A stretch of DNA of 6,682 nucleotides from an uncultured Oscillospiraceae bacterium (lineage in GTDB: Bacteria; Bacillota_A; Clostridia; Oscillospirales; Oscillospiraceae): assembly GCA_934589325.1 (NCBI GenBank), contig CAKTNU010000103.1, forward strand, positions 1 through 6,682, in the 5' to 3' direction. Positions 6,333 to 6,682 of the stretch are shown piece after piece. The notes under the pieces are model-generated. The model worked only from the letters and a program-made list of their open reading frames with translations, ran no database searches and was not told where the DNA came from. Position numbers and translations under genes: made by a program. The first letter of the stretch is position 1. Each line of letters starts with the position of its first letter.

Positions 6333-6566
6333 TTATTTCTCATCCTCAAACGGAAGCTCTTCCGGCTGCCTGTCAGGACCCTTTCTGAGTTTTACGACCT
6401 TCTGTTCCGCCTCATCAAGTTGCTTTTCGCAGGAGCGGATAAGCGCTGTACCCTCTTCAAAGAGCGCCAACGAGTCGTTAAGAGACATATCCCCTTTTTC
6501 AAGGTGGCGCACTATCTCGTCCAGCCGCGCCATAGACTGTTCAAAGCTGATTTTTTTTGCGGCCAT
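6333..6566 (-). CDS. xseB: Exodeoxyribonuclease VII small subunit
   Basis: XseB is the small subunit of exonuclease VII, which degrades single-stranded DNA from both ends to short oligonucleotides. Several XseB helices wrap each XseA. The product has 77 residues, the usual size. It matches the family along its length: KKISFEQSMARLDEIVRHLE (4-23), GDMSLNDSLALFEEG (25-39), then a helical CEKQLDEAEQKVVKL (46-60) and an acidic tail ending LPFEDEK. A longer reading with an upstream ATG (6662) would add 32 residues, but those belong to the xseA frame region and are not family-like. GGAGG six bases upstream supports the ATG at 6566. It overlaps the end of xseA by 26 bases, typical of coupled, stoichiometric subunits. 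Codons 3-6 contain eight consecutive A. Confidence 0.95.
   Translation of the reverse strand: MAAKKISFEQSMARLDEIVRHLEKGDMSLNDSLALFEEGTALIRSCEKQLDEAEQKVVKLRKGPDRQPEELPFEDEK
6339..6347 (-). promoter_or_regulatory. weak ispA ribosome binding site inside the end of xseB
   Basis: GAGGATGAG encodes the last Glu-Asp-Glu of XseB and offers two imperfect sites: GAGG with 13 bases, or TGAG with 8 bases, to the ispA ATG. The xseB stop and the ispA start are separated by two bases. The arrangement suggests termination-reinitiation coupling rather than strong independent initiation; this is inference. Confidence 0.5.
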
Positions 6567-6682
6567 TTTTACCCTCCAAATTCTTATCAGGTGCAACGGA
6601 ATCGACCGTGCAGCCGATGCTGCCGTCCGTGACACGCAGTGTGACCTTGTCACCGGGAGCAAGCTGAGCGGCGCTTCTGACG
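6541..6682 (-). CDS. xseA: Exodeoxyribonuclease VII large subunit, C-terminal end only
   Basis: Only the last 46 codons are in the window; the rest lies beyond the right edge. The visible part reads SAAQLAPGDKVTLRVTDGSI followed by a Cys-Thr-Val-Asp-Ser stretch. This resembles the beta-rich XseA C-terminus with its conserved 'L..GD.V.L...DG' pattern. The frame ends at TGA 6543-6541, 26 bases inside xseB, so the final dozen or so residues are encoded by the overlap and are probably a non-conserved tail. XseA carries the catalytic and OB-fold DNA-binding domains of exonuclease VII, none of which is visible. The call rests on the short conserved tail plus the invariable xseA-xseB order. It is strong by context but moderate on sequence alone. 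Confidence 0.85.
   Translation of the reverse strand, partial: VRSAAQLAPGDKVTLRVTDGSIGCTVDSVAPDKNLEGKNGRKKNQL

Noticed and set aside
6567..6662. Upstream ATG extension of xseB by 32 codons
   Set aside because: The extra residues (LPVTRSHCVSRTAAS...) overlap the conserved xseA tail in another frame and do not resemble XseB. The ATG at 6566 has GGAGG six bases upstream and gives the canonical N-terminus.
1..6682. Search for CRISPR repeats, insertion sequences, tRNA/rRNA, riboswitches, toxin-antitoxin or defence genes
   Set aside because: Nearly every base is used by eight conserved core genes with gaps of 30 bases or less. No direct or inverted repeats of mobile-element size and no RNA-gene motifs were seen, so the window does not appear to hold an undescribed system.

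Overview
The window looks like a piece of core chromosome from a Firmicute of class Clostridia, probably a gut-type Oscillospiraceae/Ruminococcaceae relative. Three things point there. The gene order is xseA-xseB-ispA-dxs-tlyA-nadK-argR-recN, the classic Gram-positive cluster; Bacillus has the same order without nadK, and nadK between tlyA and argR is usual in Clostridia. Ribosome binding sites are strong and of the AGGAGG/GAGG type. Base composition is moderate-to-high GC (mid-50s % by eye), with unusually free use of the isoleucine codon ATA. The exact genus cannot be read from the sequence.

All eight genes lie on the minus strand and are transcribed from the right edge to the left edge. 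Right to left they are: the last 46 codons of xseA (exonuclease VII large subunit, cut by the window edge); xseB (small subunit, starting inside xseA); ispA (farnesyl diphosphate synthase type); dxs (1-deoxyxylulose-5-phosphate synthase, with a TTG start); tlyA (S4-domain rRNA 2'-O-methyltransferase); nadK (NAD kinase); argR (arginine repressor); and the first 471 codons of recN (SMC-like DNA repair ATPase, cut by the left edge). Non-coding DNA totals only about 117 bases, in gaps of 2 to 30 bases. No gap is long enough for a conventional promoter plus terminator, so the window reads as the interior of one polycistronic operon. No stretch over 300 bases lacks a gene.

Functionally the operon mixes DNA repair (XseAB, RecN), isoprenoid precursor synthesis (Dxs at the entry of the MEP pathway, IspA for prenyl chain elongation), ribosome modification (TlyA), NADP supply (NadK) and arginine-responsive regulation (ArgR). 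The cluster is conserved although the functions are unrelated.

I found no mobile element, CRISPR array, RNA gene, toxin-antitoxin pair or defence gene, and no evidence of an undescribed system. The points worth a second look are small: a TTG start on dxs, a GC hairpin directly in front of the recN ribosome binding site, an ARG-box-like sequence over the argR ribosome binding site, an A8 tract in the xseA/xseB overlap, stop codons that overlap or precede the next ribosome binding site, and a 12-base coincidental match to a phage T7 promoter.
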